Positions 39,615-48,661 of a stretch of 58,930 nucleotides of DNA are shown piece by piece. A program made the translations under genes and the position numbers. Position 1 is the first letter of the stretch; each line of letters starts with the position of its first letter. The notes beneath the pieces are model-generated. The model saw only the letters and a program-made list of their open reading frames with translations. It searched no databases and was not told the origin of the DNA. This stretch comes from Erysipelotrichaceae bacterium (lineage in GTDB: Bacteria > Bacillota_I > Bacilli_A > Erysipelotrichales > Erysipelotrichaceae), in the NCBI GenBank assembly GCA_017473335.1, contig JAFULN010000004.1, forward strand, positions 1 through 58,930, read 5' to 3'.

Positions 39615-40538
39615 ATGAAGCATCTTGAAAAGTATTTGTCTGTATCTGAAGAAGTGAAGCAGGCACTTGCAGAAGGAAAGCCGGTTGTAGCTCTGGAATC
39701 TACAATTATCTCTCATGGCATGCCATATCCAAAAAATGTTGAAACTGCATTGAATGTTGAGAAAATCGTGCGTGAAACTGGTGCGGTTCCTGCAACCATT
39801 GCGATTATTCAAGGAAAAATTACTGTAGGTCTTTCGAAAGAACAGATTGAATATCTGGGAAAAGAAGGATTAAAGGTTCCAAAGGCATCACGTCGTGATT
39901 TACCAGTTTTGTGTGCGCTGGGATCTAATGGGGCAACAACAGTTGCAACAACAATGATTGGTGCTGCATTGGCAGGAGTGAAAATCTTTGCGACGGGAGG
40001 TATCGGCGGTGTTCATCGTGGTGCTGAAACAACAATGGATATTTCTGCAGACTTGGAAGAGTTCGCAATGACTCCTGTTTTGGTGGTTTGTGCAGGCTGT
40101 AAATCAATTCTTGATATCGGCTTGACATTAGAATATCTGGAAACAAAGGGTGTTCCTGTAATTGGCTACAAAACTGCAGAACTTCCTGCATTCTATACAA
40201 CTCATAGCGGATTTAAGGTAGACTACAAACTTGATGATCCTGAAACTGTCGCAAAGGCATGGGCTGCAAAGCTTGAAATGGGAATGAAGGGCGGTATGGT
40301 TGTCGCAAATCCAATTCCTGAAGAGTATGCGATGGATTTGGATTATATCAATGAAAACATTGAAGCGGCTATCAATGAATGCAATGCGCTGGGCATTAAA
40401 GGAAAAGAAACAACACCTTTTTTGCTCGACAAGATTCAGAAGCTGACTGGCGGAAAGAGCTTGGAATCAAACATTCAGCTGGTTTACAACAATGCAAAGG
40501 TTGCAGCACAAATTTCTTGTGCACTATCAAAACTATAA
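39615..40538 (+). CDS. psuG: Pseudouridine-5'-phosphate glycosidase
   Basis: A 307-residue enzyme splitting pseudouridine 5'-phosphate into uracil and ribose 5-phosphate. Conserved segments VALESTIISHGMPYPKN, KASRRDLP, FATGGIGGVHRGAETTMDISADL and GMVVANPIPEEYAM are all present, including the catalytic Lys and Glu regions. GGAG at the end of the Sel1 gene serves as ribosome binding site. Ends in a strong terminator. Confidence 0.94.
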   Translation: MKHLEKYLSVSEEVKQALAEGKPVVALESTIISHGMPYPKNVETALNVEKIVRETGAVPATIAIIQGKITVGLSKEQIEYLGKEGLKVPKASRRDLPVLCALGSNGATTVATTMIGAALAGVKIFATGGIGGVHRGAETTMDISADLEEFAMTPVLVVCAGCKSILDIGLTLEYLETKGVPVIGYKTAELPAFYTTHSGFKVDYKLDDPETVAKAWAAKLEMGMKGGMVVANPIPEEYAMDLDYINENIEAAINECNALGIKGKETTPFLLDKIQKLTGGKSLESNIQLVYNNAKVAAQISCALSKL

Positions 40539-40560
40539 GCAGAGAACTTCTCTGCTTTTT
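40537..40560 (+). terminator. Terminator of psuG
   Basis: AAGCAGAGAA and TTCTCTGCTT, perfect 10-bp stem, then T-tract. Confidence 0.88.
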
Positions 40561-40579
40561 CTAGAAATAGGGGGGTTTT

Positions 40580-40828
40580 ATGAGAGAGATTGTGATTGGC
40601 GGTATTTACCGTCATTTTAAAGGAGATTATTATCTAGTAGAAGGACTTGCTAAAGACTGTGAAAGTACAGAAGTGGTTGTATTGTATCGTCAGCTTTATG
40701 ACAAAGGTGAATTATGGGTGAGAACACTTTCAGATTTTATGAAAGAAGTAGATCATGATAAATATCCTGAAGTGTCACAGAAATATCGCTTTGAACAGGT
40801 TGAAGTTCAAAGTTGTCGTTCTAAATAG
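40580..40828 (+). CDS. DUF1653 protein
   Basis: An 82-residue soluble protein. GGIYRHFKGDYYLVEGLAKDCESTEVVVLYRQLYD is the DUF1653 core, a small beta-barrel of unknown role; SDFMKEVD and YRFEQV complete the family pattern. GGGGGG precedes the ATG. The transporter gene follows after 32 bases. Confidence 0.85.
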   Translation: MREIVIGGIYRHFKGDYYLVEGLAKDCESTEVVVLYRQLYDKGELWVRTLSDFMKEVDHDKYPEVSQKYRFEQVEVQSCRSK

Positions 40829-40829
40829 G

Positions 40830-40848
40830 AGGAAACTGGGAATTTCCT
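40830..40848 (+). promoter_or_regulatory. Small hairpin in the DUF1653-transporter junction
   Basis: AGGAAA and TTTCCT pair around a 7-nt loop and cover the AGGAGG at 40827-40832. This AGGAGG is 28 bases from the transporter ATG, too far to serve it directly unless the structure brings it closer. Confidence 0.3.
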
Positions 40849-40860
40849 GGGAAATGAATC

Positions 40861-41679
40861 ATGTTGTGTTTAGTATTAGCCATCTTTTCGAGTACTATGG
40901 TATCGATTGCCATGCGCTTGAGTGAAACCAAAATCAAATATCCAATGGGACTGTTAGGGTCAAATTATCTCGTTTGCAGTGTGATTGCGCTTGTGTACTG
41001 CAGAATGTTTTCTAATGATGCAGTTCTGATTGGATTTAGTGCAGTTAACGGCTTTTTGTATCTGGCAGGATTTGTGCTGATGCAATGGAATATTCATCAC
41101 AATGGGGTTGTCATGTCTTCGACTTTCATGAAGCTTGGCTTGCTTGTTCCTATTATTGCATCCATGATTTTCTTTTCTGAAGTACCAACGCTCACACAAA
41201 TGGCTGGATTATGTCTTGCGCTGATATCAATTGTACTTCTTAAAGAAAAACAGGCTTCTCAGAAACTCATCATGGGTCCTTTGATTTTTATGCTGATTTG
41301 TGGTGGAATGACTGATTTTACTTCCAAGATTTTTGAACAGCAGTTTTTGTCTGAGTTGAAAGATATGTTTCTGCTTCTGACGTTTTTTTCTGCAATGGTG
41401 TTTTGCTGTTTATTGCTGATGATAAAAAAACAGAGGATTGGAAAAAACGAACTGTTGTATGGTATCTTTGTTGGAATACCAAATTATTTTTCTGCACGTT
41501 TTCTATTGATGGCACTAACGAGTGTTGATGCGATTATTGCTTATCCGACATACAGTGTTGCGACCATTTTAGTTGTTACTGTACTTGGAAGAATCTTGTT
41601 TCAAGAGAAGCTGTCTTCTCGTCAGATAAAAGTGATGACGATGATTCTTGCTTCATTGATACTTTTGAATCTTTCCTAA
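40861..41679 (+). CDS. EamA/DMT-type membrane transporter
   Basis: A 272-residue protein with ten predicted transmembrane helices in two halves of five, the drug/metabolite transporter layout (MKLGLLVPIIASMIFFSEVPTLTQMAGL ends the first half with the typical EamA turn). Substrate unknown. The ribosome binding site near the ATG (TGGG) is weak. No start codon with a better site is in frame. Confidence 0.75.
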   Translation: MLCLVLAIFSSTMVSIAMRLSETKIKYPMGLLGSNYLVCSVIALVYCRMFSNDAVLIGFSAVNGFLYLAGFVLMQWNIHHNGVVMSSTFMKLGLLVPIIASMIFFSEVPTLTQMAGLCLALISIVLLKEKQASQKLIMGPLIFMLICGGMTDFTSKIFEQQFLSELKDMFLLLTFFSAMVFCCLLLMIKKQRIGKNELLYGIFVGIPNYFSARFLLMALTSVDAIIAYPTYSVATILVVTVLGRILFQEKLSSRQIKVMTMILASLILLNLS

Positions 41680-41731
41680 GTATTCTATAGAATTCATGAT
41701 ATAATAAAGAAAAGAATAGGAGAAATATCAT

Positions 41732-42637
41732 ATGAAAGAACCTGTATTAGTAATTCTAGCAGCGGGTATGGGGAGCCGCTATGGGGGATTAAAACAGATT
41801 GATACTGTAGGAAGCAATGGTGAATCCATTATTGATTTTTCAATTTATGATGCGATTCGTGCTGGCTTTAAGAAGGTTATGCTGATTATTCGTGAAGAAC
41901 ACGAAGAAGCTTTTAGAAGATCTTTGACCGACAAAATTGAAAAGAAGATTGAAGTTGAATTTGTATTTCAGTCTTTGAATGATGTTCCAGAGGGAATTGA
42001 AGTTCCTGAAGGGCGTGTTAAGCCATGGGGTACAACACATGCGTTGATGGCGTGCAGAAACCAGCTGGATGCACCATTTATGATCTGCAATGCGGATGAT
42101 TATTATGGACCAGATGCATTCAAGAAGATGTATAATTTCCTGAAAAATGAAGCGAAAGATGATGAATATGGCATGGTGGGCTATATGCTGGAAAATACAT
42201 TGACAGATCATGGTACAGTGACTCGTGGTGTATGTGAAAGTGAAAATGGATGCCTGAGTGCGATTACAGAAATCCAAAAGATTCGCAAGGGAGAACATGG
42301 TGCTGAATATGAACAGAATGGTGAGTGGGTACAGTGTGAACCTGGTACATTATGTTCAATGAATTTCTGGGGATTTACACCCAAGATTTTTGAAGAATGT
42401 GAAGAAATCTTTAAGGCATTTATTGGTGAAGCTGTAAAAGAGAATCCAATGAAATGTGAACATGTTATTCCTACTGCTGTGGGTGATCTTGTAAGAGATA
42501 AGAAAGCTCAGGTTAAAATCATGGCAAGTACTGACAAATGGTTTGGTGTAACTTATAAAGAAGACAAACCATCAGTTGTAGCTAATCTTCAGAACTATAA
42601 AGATCAGGGATTGTATCCATTTGACTTGTGGAAATAA
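41732..42637 (+). CDS. Nucleotidyltransferase family protein, sugar-nucleotide type
   Basis: A 301-residue Rossmann-like GT-A enzyme. VLILAAGMGSRYGGLKQ-type N-terminus (LAAGMGSRYGG) is the nucleotide-binding loop, and ICNADDYYG is the metal-binding Asp motif. It resembles MobA-like/NTP-transferase proteins found near sugar kinase genes. A probable phosphosugar is the substrate; which one is unclear. AGGAGA precedes the ATG, and a TATAAT lies about 30 bases upstream. Convergent with the TraB gene and sharing its terminator. Confidence 0.78.
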   Translation: MKEPVLVILAAGMGSRYGGLKQIDTVGSNGESIIDFSIYDAIRAGFKKVMLIIREEHEEAFRRSLTDKIEKKIEVEFVFQSLNDVPEGIEVPEGRVKPWGTTHALMACRNQLDAPFMICNADDYYGPDAFKKMYNFLKNEAKDDEYGMVGYMLENTLTDHGTVTRGVCESENGCLSAITEIQKIRKGEHGAEYEQNGEWVQCEPGTLCSMNFWGFTPKIFEECEEIFKAFIGEAVKENPMKCEHVIPTAVGDLVRDKKAQVKIMASTDKWFGVTYKEDKPSVVANLQNYKDQGLYPFDLWK

Positions 42638-42643
42638 TAAAAG

Positions 42644-42683
42644 AACAGGCAGTTGTGCTGATAATGCACATCTGCCTGTTTTT
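42644..42683. terminator. Bidirectional terminator
   Basis: AACAGGCAG and CTGCCTGTT, with an inner stem TGTGC/GCACA, then TTT. It serves the nucleotidyltransferase gene and the convergent TraB-type gene. Confidence 0.85.
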
Positions 42684-43845
42684 ATAATGCAGAGACGAAT
42701 GTTTTAACAATGTCCAGTCCACTGATAATTGTACCTATCGTACTGAATAGATTTGCCATAATTACAACTAAAAGAATATGTGTGACACGGTTTTTGTAGA
42801 ATCCTTTGAAAGTAGCGACATCTTCAGTGAGGTTTTCAAAGTCACTGACTTTTGGCTTGCGAATCAGTGCTTCAGCAAGTCCTGCAAACCATCCAGCAGC
42901 TAACAGCGGGTTCAGCGAAGTGAATGGGGCAGCAATCAAAGCAGTCAGAACAGTGAGTGGATGTGAAGCGCACAGCAGTGTTCCAATTGCACTAAGCGTA
43001 CCGTTCCATAAGAACCAGGATTTGATTTGATCCAGTCCCATTTGAGTGCTTTGAAGCATTGTATAGCCAATCATGCCAATAATAAGAATCGGAATGATCC
43101 ATCCTGAAAGTTTAGAAAGAAGTGTTTTTTCAGGGACAGAACAAAGTTCATTAACATCAATCTCTTGATGAATTGCCTGAAGAATGCCTGGTACATGAGC
43201 AGCTCCTACAACAGCAACAATTTTGTTTCCAGGGGCTGTTTTCATATTTTGAGCTAGTACTTCATCACGCTCATGGATGAGCACTCTTGCAACGACTGGG
43301 AATTCCTTGGAAACTTCTTTTAATGCGGCATCCAGCATGTCAGACTGTTTCAGATTTTCAATATCTTCTTCTGTAATTTCTTCATCGTCAAAGATTGACA
43401 GAATTAGACTGGAAATCAGTTTACACTTTTGTATAAAGGAATGAGAGCGCCATATGCGACTGAAAGTTGTCTGGATGTTGCGGTCAATCATGCGTAGGTC
43501 ACAGCCTAACTCTTCTGCACATTTGATGCCTTCCATCATTTCCATTCCAGCAGTTGCTTTCAACTTGTCTGCAGTACGTTTCTGATAAGAAGACAAGATG
43601 ATATTTACCAGCAGTGATCCGACTTTCTTGTCTTTGATGACTTGTACGATATCCATGTCTGAGAATTTTTTTGGATTCTTTAGATTTTGAAATCGCTGGT
43701 CATCCAGTTCAATGCAGATGCAGTCGGGCTGTACCTGTTCGATGATTTCTCTCACTTCTTCAGCTGAGTATTTAGAAACATGGGCAGTTCCGATGATAGT
43801 AATTTCTTTGTTATTGATTTGAATTTGTGTGAGTTCTTTTTCCAT
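42682..43845 (-). CDS. TraB/PrgY family protein
   Basis: A 387-residue protein. The N-terminal soluble domain has ITIIGTAHVSKYSAEEV and CIELDDQRFQNL, plus VVGAAHVPGI near residue 215: the two His motifs of the TraB/TiKi-like metallopeptidase-related fold. The C-terminal 150 residues have four transmembrane helices. PrgY (same family) binds and limits peptide pheromone in enterococci; chromosomal homologues are widespread and undefined. AAGGAG precedes the ATG. Confidence 0.85.
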   Translation of the reverse strand: MEKELTQIQINNKEITIIGTAHVSKYSAEEVREIIEQVQPDCICIELDDQRFQNLKNPKKFSDMDIVQVIKDKKVGSLLVNIILSSYQKRTADKLKATAGMEMMEGIKCAEELGCDLRMIDRNIQTTFSRIWRSHSFIQKCKLISSLILSIFDDEEITEEDIENLKQSDMLDAALKEVSKEFPVVARVLIHERDEVLAQNMKTAPGNKIVAVVGAAHVPGILQAIHQEIDVNELCSVPEKTLLSKLSGWIIPILIIGMIGYTMLQSTQMGLDQIKSWFLWNGTLSAIGTLLCASHPLTVLTALIAAPFTSLNPLLAAGWFAGLAEALIRKPKVSDFENLTEDVATFKGFYKNRVTHILLVVIMANLFSTIGTIISGLDIVKTFVSAL

Positions 43846-43926
43846 AAAAAGCTCCTTGTATTATGCAATATGTACAGTTTACCGAAAACCAGTCAAAGTT
43901 TCAATAGAACAGGAAGGATGAAATGT

Positions 43927-44484
43927 ATGAAAACGGTTGAGAAATTGATTTTATGTTGTATATGGATTTGTATTGCGATTGTTGGGATATTGATTAAAGA
44001 TCAGGTTGATTTGAATGAACGTATTATTAAAGCGCGTACTCAGAAAGAAATTGTAGATGTTCCACAGATTCTAGAAGATACACTAGTGGTGTTTCAGGAG
44101 AATGATGTGATGGAAATGGTTAGTGAAAGAATGCCAGAAATAGGAAATGCTTTGCTGGAGTTTCGAGAAGATGGAATCGTAGAGATATCTCTTGAAATTG
44201 ATGATAAACTGATACAGGAGGCACAAAACTTATTGAATCATGAACTTGTATCTGCCGTACTTCCGATGTTAAAAGGAACATCAATAGGGTGTGAAGCTTC
44301 ATTAAGTGCACAAGAAATTGAGCTGATAGGATGTAAAGCAGGTGTTTTTTCAGTGCCTGTAGAATTATTAAGCATCGTAGAAGAAAAACTCAATGAGACA
44401 TGGAGAACCATTGTTGAATCACATCAGATTCAAAGTGTGGAAATAGATGAGCAGGGATTGAAATTGACAGTGAATCAGGAATGA
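43927..44484 (+). CDS. Unrecognised single-pass membrane protein
   Basis: A 185-residue protein with one N-terminal transmembrane helix (about residues 6-23, KLILCCIWICIAIVGILI) and an extracellular acidic helical domain. No family recognised. AGGAAGG lies nine bases before ATG 43927; ATG 43918 is too close to it. Its position before cdaA, with a promoter between, suggests no operon link. Function unknown. Confidence 0.6.
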   Translation: MKTVEKLILCCIWICIAIVGILIKDQVDLNERIIKARTQKEIVDVPQILEDTLVVFQENDVMEMVSERMPEIGNALLEFREDGIVEISLEIDDKLIQEAQNLLNHELVSAVLPMLKGTSIGCEASLSAQEIELIGCKAGVFSVPVELLSIVEEKLNETWRTIVESHQIQSVEIDEQGLKLTVNQE

Positions 44485-44526
44485 ATTTTATCAAAACTGC
44501 TTGTTTTCGCTTTCTGAACAGTATGG

Positions 44527-44532
44527 TATAAT
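44527..44532 (+). promoter_or_regulatory. Extended -10 of the cdaA operon
   Basis: TGG-TATAAT 27 bases before the cdaA ATG, with a T-rich region (TTGTTTTCG) at -35. GAAGGAGG follows as ribosome binding site. Confidence 0.6.
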
Positions 44533-44558
44533 AATAGATACTGAAGGAGGCGTAAATC

Positions 44559-45884
44559 ATGTTTACAAATCAGGCGTGGAGAGAAATCTTCAATTGGACC
44601 AGTGCCATCGCAGATGTGTTGGTGTTGTGGTTTTTGATATATTACGCATTGAAATTTGTGCGCAACAACACAAGAACAGTGCAAATCTTTAAAGGGATTA
44701 TTCTGGTATTGTTTGCGAAGTTCTTTGCGAATTTGTTTGGTTTAACAGCTGTTGGATGGCTGGCAGATATGTTTGTCAGCTGGGGCTTTGTTGCGGTAAT
44801 TATCATTTTCCAGCCGGAAATCCGTGGACTTTTGGAACGATTAGGAAAAAGCAATATGTTTTCTAAAATTTCAACTTTGTCTGGAAATGAAAAAGAACAT
44901 CTGGTCAATGAAATAGTGAAATCTGTCATGATTCTTTCTAAAGATCAGACTGGTGCTTTGATTACACTAGAACAGGGACAGTCTTTGGCGGATTACATTA
45001 GTACTGGAACTGTGCTGAATTCGGTGGTAACGACTGAACTTTTGACTTCTATTTTTGTAACAAGTACACCTTTGCATGATGGTGCGGTTATTATTCAGGG
45101 GGACCGTTTAGCTTGTGCAAGTGCCTATTTTCCTCCAACGAGTCTGGAACTGCCTAATCGCTATGGTGCTCGTCATCGTGCAGCCATCGGAATTAGTGAA
45201 ATTACAGACTCTGTGACAATTGTTATCTCTGAAGAAACAGGTACAATCTCAATTGCAGAAAATGGAAAGATTCGTACAGTAGATATCAAGGAACTGCGTG
45301 ATTATCTGTTGAGAATTGTCTGCAATGAAGAAATTGAAGTGAAGGAAAAGAAGACAAGAACTCCGCGTCAGTCAGTTTATGTGGTTGAAAAGCCTGCTGA
45401 AGAGAAGAAGAAAAAATCGAAAGATGATCAGAGTGGCTTCTTCTCTCGTTTTGCGGTGAAGAAACATCCTCAAAAGCCATCTAATGCCAAAGTGATTGAT
45501 ATTTTGGAAGATGAAGAAATGAATGTAAAACTGCCTCAGAAGCATAAGAAAAATAGACAGGTTGAAGTTCTTGAAATCAAAGAGTCTAAGGTTGCCGAAA
45601 AGGTAAAGATTGAGGAAAACAAGAGAGTGGAGTCTGCAGTACAGAACAAGTCTGAAGCTGCTGTGCCTGTTGTGAAGGAACAGGAAATTGAACATCGTCA
45701 ATGGGATGACAAAGATTGGCAGCAGCATGATACTGCGGCAGAAGAAAAGAAAGATTCGAAGCCTGAAATTATCAATATTGAACATATTGATCTGGAATTC
45801 AGCTCCTCTCATGCGGTTCAGCTGGATGATGTACCGTTTGAGTTTGATTATTCCCGCAAGGATAAAAATGGAGGTGAGTACTGA
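44559..45884 (+). CDS. cdaA: Diadenylate cyclase CdaA with long charged C-terminal tail
   Basis: A 441-residue c-di-AMP synthase. Three N-terminal transmembrane helices (to about residue 80) precede the DisA_N catalytic domain (about 95-240), with DGA at 174-176 and RHR at 205-207, the two catalytic motifs. Typical CdaA is about 275 residues; here some 175 extra residues follow, Lys/Glu-rich and low complexity, ending in an acidic segment. The stop overlaps the ybbR start by one base, and glmM comes next, the classical order. c-di-AMP controls potassium and cell wall balance. Confidence 0.94.
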   Translation: MFTNQAWREIFNWTSAIADVLVLWFLIYYALKFVRNNTRTVQIFKGIILVLFAKFFANLFGLTAVGWLADMFVSWGFVAVIIIFQPEIRGLLERLGKSNMFSKISTLSGNEKEHLVNEIVKSVMILSKDQTGALITLEQGQSLADYISTGTVLNSVVTTELLTSIFVTSTPLHDGAVIIQGDRLACASAYFPPTSLELPNRYGARHRAAIGISEITDSVTIVISEETGTISIAENGKIRTVDIKELRDYLLRIVCNEEIEVKEKKTRTPRQSVYVVEKPAEEKKKKSKDDQSGFFSRFAVKKHPQKPSNAKVIDILEDEEMNVKLPQKHKKNRQVEVLEIKESKVAEKVKIEENKRVESAVQNKSEAAVPVVKEQEIEHRQWDDKDWQQHDTAAEEKKDSKPEIINIEHIDLEFSSSHAVQLDDVPFEFDYSRKDKNGGEY

Positions 45885-47266
45885 TGGCAGAACGCAATTC
45901 AAAAGATAAACTGGAATTAGCTGAGAAGATTGCTTCTCAGACGCGTAAAGTCACAAAGAAATATGAAGATGTTGAAAGCATGATTCTTCATGTGATTCGC
46001 TGGTTCAGTACTGCAATTGACAGATTTTTGTTTAACCCGAAAATGGGTGGTGCTATTTCTTTGATTTTGGCAATTATGATTTATGGTGTTGTAAATTACA
46101 GCGATGAGAAGTCTTTATTTGGGACCGCTTATCTGCAGAGTACAACATTAAGAGATCAGCCTATTGTGGTTGACTACAACTCAGATAAGTGGGAAATTAC
46201 AGTGAGTGATGAAACTTGTGAAGTTGTATTAACTGGAGATGCATCTTCTTTGTCGATGCAGACTTCTTCATCGAACTATTCGATTGTGGCAGATTTAAGT
46301 AATTTGTCGAGTGGTACACATACTGTAAAACTGCAGGCAAAGGATTTTATCAGTGGTGTAAGTGCAACAGTAAATCCTAGTGATGTAACAGTAACAATCA
46401 AAGAAAAAGTGACTGCGAACTACTCAATCGGTTATGATTTTATCAATATGGCAAAGATGGACAGCATCTATGCGCTGGGTACACCAACTTTTGAGTCAAC
46501 ACGTGTAGCGATTCGTGCTTCCGAAGATACGTTGAGCACAGTTGCCTTTGTCAAGGCGCTGATTGATGTCAGTGGTCAGACAGGAGTATTTGAACAGGAT
46601 GCTCAGCTGGTTGCATATGATCAGCATGGGAATCCAGTAAAATGTGATATTAAGCCTGAAACTGTAAAAGTAACTGTACCTGTTACAAGTCCTAAGAAAG
46701 AAATTCAGGTTGTGGTTGAACCTAGGGGCGAAGTTCCTAATAACATGGCAATTGAAAGTATTACACTAGATCACAATGTGATTACGGTTTATGCGCCTGA
46801 AACGACATTAAATCGTTTGAGTGATATCACTGTCACATTTGATGCTGCTCAGCTGACTGGGGACAAGCGTCTTGAACAGGGAATTGTTCTTCCTAGCAAT
46901 GTCAATGCTCTGAGTACATCTAGAATTATTATGGATGTAAAGCTAGGTGAGAAAGTATCAAAAATCATTGAGAATGTGCCTATTGGCTATAGAAACTATT
47001 CCAATGACTATAAAATCAGCACAGATGAAACAGTGTATACATCTGTGACGGTTTATGGAACACAGACGAATGTAGATAAGATTACTGCTGCGGATTTGGA
47101 TGTCTATATTGATCTTGCAGGCTATACTGCAGGTAAGTATGATATGCCGATTTTTGTGGAGCAAAATCCATCTCTGCTGGTGAATTTTGTCAGTGAAAAA
47201 GCAAGTATTTCAATGACATTGACGGATGAAAATGCACAAAGCGGCAGTGATGCTGTTGGAGGTTAA
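45884..47266 (+). CDS. ybbR: YbbR-domain regulator of CdaA
   Basis: A 460-residue protein also called CdaR. One transmembrane helix (about residues 49-67) is followed by a large extracellular part of four YbbR repeats, each about 85 residues (for example NSDKWEITVSDETCEVVLTG and repeats starting KVTVPVTSPKKEIQV). It binds the membrane part of CdaA and adjusts c-di-AMP production. Its start shares one base with the cdaA stop, and its end overlaps the glmM region, so the three genes are coupled. Confidence 0.92.
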   Translation: MAERNSKDKLELAEKIASQTRKVTKKYEDVESMILHVIRWFSTAIDRFLFNPKMGGAISLILAIMIYGVVNYSDEKSLFGTAYLQSTTLRDQPIVVDYNSDKWEITVSDETCEVVLTGDASSLSMQTSSSNYSIVADLSNLSSGTHTVKLQAKDFISGVSATVNPSDVTVTIKEKVTANYSIGYDFINMAKMDSIYALGTPTFESTRVAIRASEDTLSTVAFVKALIDVSGQTGVFEQDAQLVAYDQHGNPVKCDIKPETVKVTVPVTSPKKEIQVVVEPRGEVPNNMAIESITLDHNVITVYAPETTLNRLSDITVTFDAAQLTGDKRLEQGIVLPSNVNALSTSRIIMDVKLGEKVSKIIENVPIGYRNYSNDYKISTDETVYTSVTVYGTQTNVDKITAADLDVYIDLAGYTAGKYDMPIFVEQNPSLLVNFVSEKASISMTLTDENAQSGSDAVGG

Positions 47267-47268
47267 TG

Positions 47269-48600
47269 ATGGGAAAGTATTTTGGGACAGATGGTATTCG
47301 TGGAAGAGCGAATGAAACACTGGATGTGAATCGAGCATTTCAGGTTGGTAAATATCTAGGGTATTATTTTACACATCATGGGACATCAAAGAAGATTTTA
47401 GTTGGTAAAGATACTCGTCTTTCCAGCAGTATGTTTGAACATGCGATTGCGGCAGGGGCTAGTGCTTCAGGTGCAGATGTTTATCTGATGGGATATTGTT
47501 CAACACCTTCTGTGGCATATCTGACAAAGCATGGTGATTATGGCTGTGGTGTGATGATTTCTGCAAGTCATAATCCATATGATGACAATGGAATTAAAGT
47601 GTTCTCTCATGATGGTATTAAGCTGTCTGCAGATATTGAAGCTTTGATTGAAGAGTATATTGATGGAAAATCAGAGGTCGAACTGGCAACTGGTGATCAT
47701 ATTGGCCGTGTGATTGAATATCCTGAAGGTTTGGATGTGTATCTGAATTGGATGGAAAGGCTCTTGGATGTTGATTTAAAGGGAATGAAGCTGGCGATTG
47801 ACTGTGCAAATGGAAGCAGCTGTACAACTGCTGAAAAGCTGTTAAAGCGTTTAGGGGCGACATGTACAATCATTCATGATCAGCCGGATGGTTTAAATAT
47901 CAATACAAAATGTGGGTCGACTCATCCTGAAAGTCTTCAGGCACTTGTTAAAAGTGGCGATTATGATTTGGGTCTTGCCTTTGATGGTGATGCGGATCGC
48001 TTGATTGCGGTAAATTCAAAAGGTGAATTGATTAATGGAGACTATATTTTATATATCTGTGGAAAATTCATGAAAGAAACAGGTAAGCTTGCACATGATA
48101 CAGTGGTGACGACTGTAATGGCCAATCTTGGATTCTTTAAAGCTATGGAAAGAGAACATTTAGATACACGTTCTACTCAGGTGGGTGACAAATATGTGTA
48201 TGAATGTATGGTTAAAGAAGGATTTACACTGGGTGGTGAACAGTCTGGCCATATCATCTTCTCTGAACATATGACAACAGGTGATGGCCTTTTAACAGCG
48301 TTGAAACTTTTGGAAGTGATGAAAAAGACTGGAAAGTCAATTATTGAACTTTCTGAAGGATTAAAAATTTATCCTCAGCTGCTTGTGAATGTTCGAGTGA
48401 AAGATAAAGAAGCAGTGATGAAGGAACCTGTCATTTTGAAAGAGATTGAACTTGTATCTAAAGAGCTGGAAGGCAATGGACGTATTTTGGTTCGTCCAAG
48501 TGGAACTGAACCGCTGGTACGTGTCATGGCGGAAGCTGAAACAGATGAAATCTGTCATGATTTGGTTTATCGTATTGTAAAATTGATTGAAGAACTGTAA
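47269..48600 (+). CDS. glmM: Phosphoglucosamine mutase
   Basis: A 443-residue enzyme converting glucosamine 6-phosphate to glucosamine 1-phosphate for peptidoglycan. MGKYFGTDGIRGRAN is the family N-terminus, SASHNPYDDNG holds the phosphorylated Ser, and AFDGDADRLI the metal-binding loop. GGAGG six bases upstream favours ATG 47269 over the ATG that overlaps the ybbR stop. Known to interact with and inhibit CdaA in other Firmicutes. Confidence 0.96.
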   Translation: MGKYFGTDGIRGRANETLDVNRAFQVGKYLGYYFTHHGTSKKILVGKDTRLSSSMFEHAIAAGASASGADVYLMGYCSTPSVAYLTKHGDYGCGVMISASHNPYDDNGIKVFSHDGIKLSADIEALIEEYIDGKSEVELATGDHIGRVIEYPEGLDVYLNWMERLLDVDLKGMKLAIDCANGSSCTTAEKLLKRLGATCTIIHDQPDGLNINTKCGSTHPESLQALVKSGDYDLGLAFDGDADRLIAVNSKGELINGDYILYICGKFMKETGKLAHDTVVTTVMANLGFFKAMEREHLDTRSTQVGDKYVYECMVKEGFTLGGEQSGHIIFSEHMTTGDGLLTALKLLEVMKKTGKSIIELSEGLKIYPQLLVNVRVKDKEAVMKEPVILKEIELVSKELEGNGRILVRPSGTEPLVRVMAEAETDEICHDLVYRIVKLIEEL

Positions 48601-48623
48601 CCGAAGCGATGCTTCGGTTTTCT
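48600..48623 (+). terminator. Terminator of cdaA-ybbR-glmM
   Basis: ACCGAAGC and GCTTCGGT form an 8-bp stem, then TTTCTTC. Confidence 0.8.
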
Positions 48624-48661
48624 TCTGTCCTGATTTCGATTATAATAAAACTGGTGAGATT

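Noticed and set aside
45372-45902. A 176-codon minus-strand open frame opposite the CdaA tail
   Set aside because: It mirrors the Lys/Glu codons of the tail as Phe/Leu-rich sequence. The plus-strand frame continues cdaA and overlaps ybbR.
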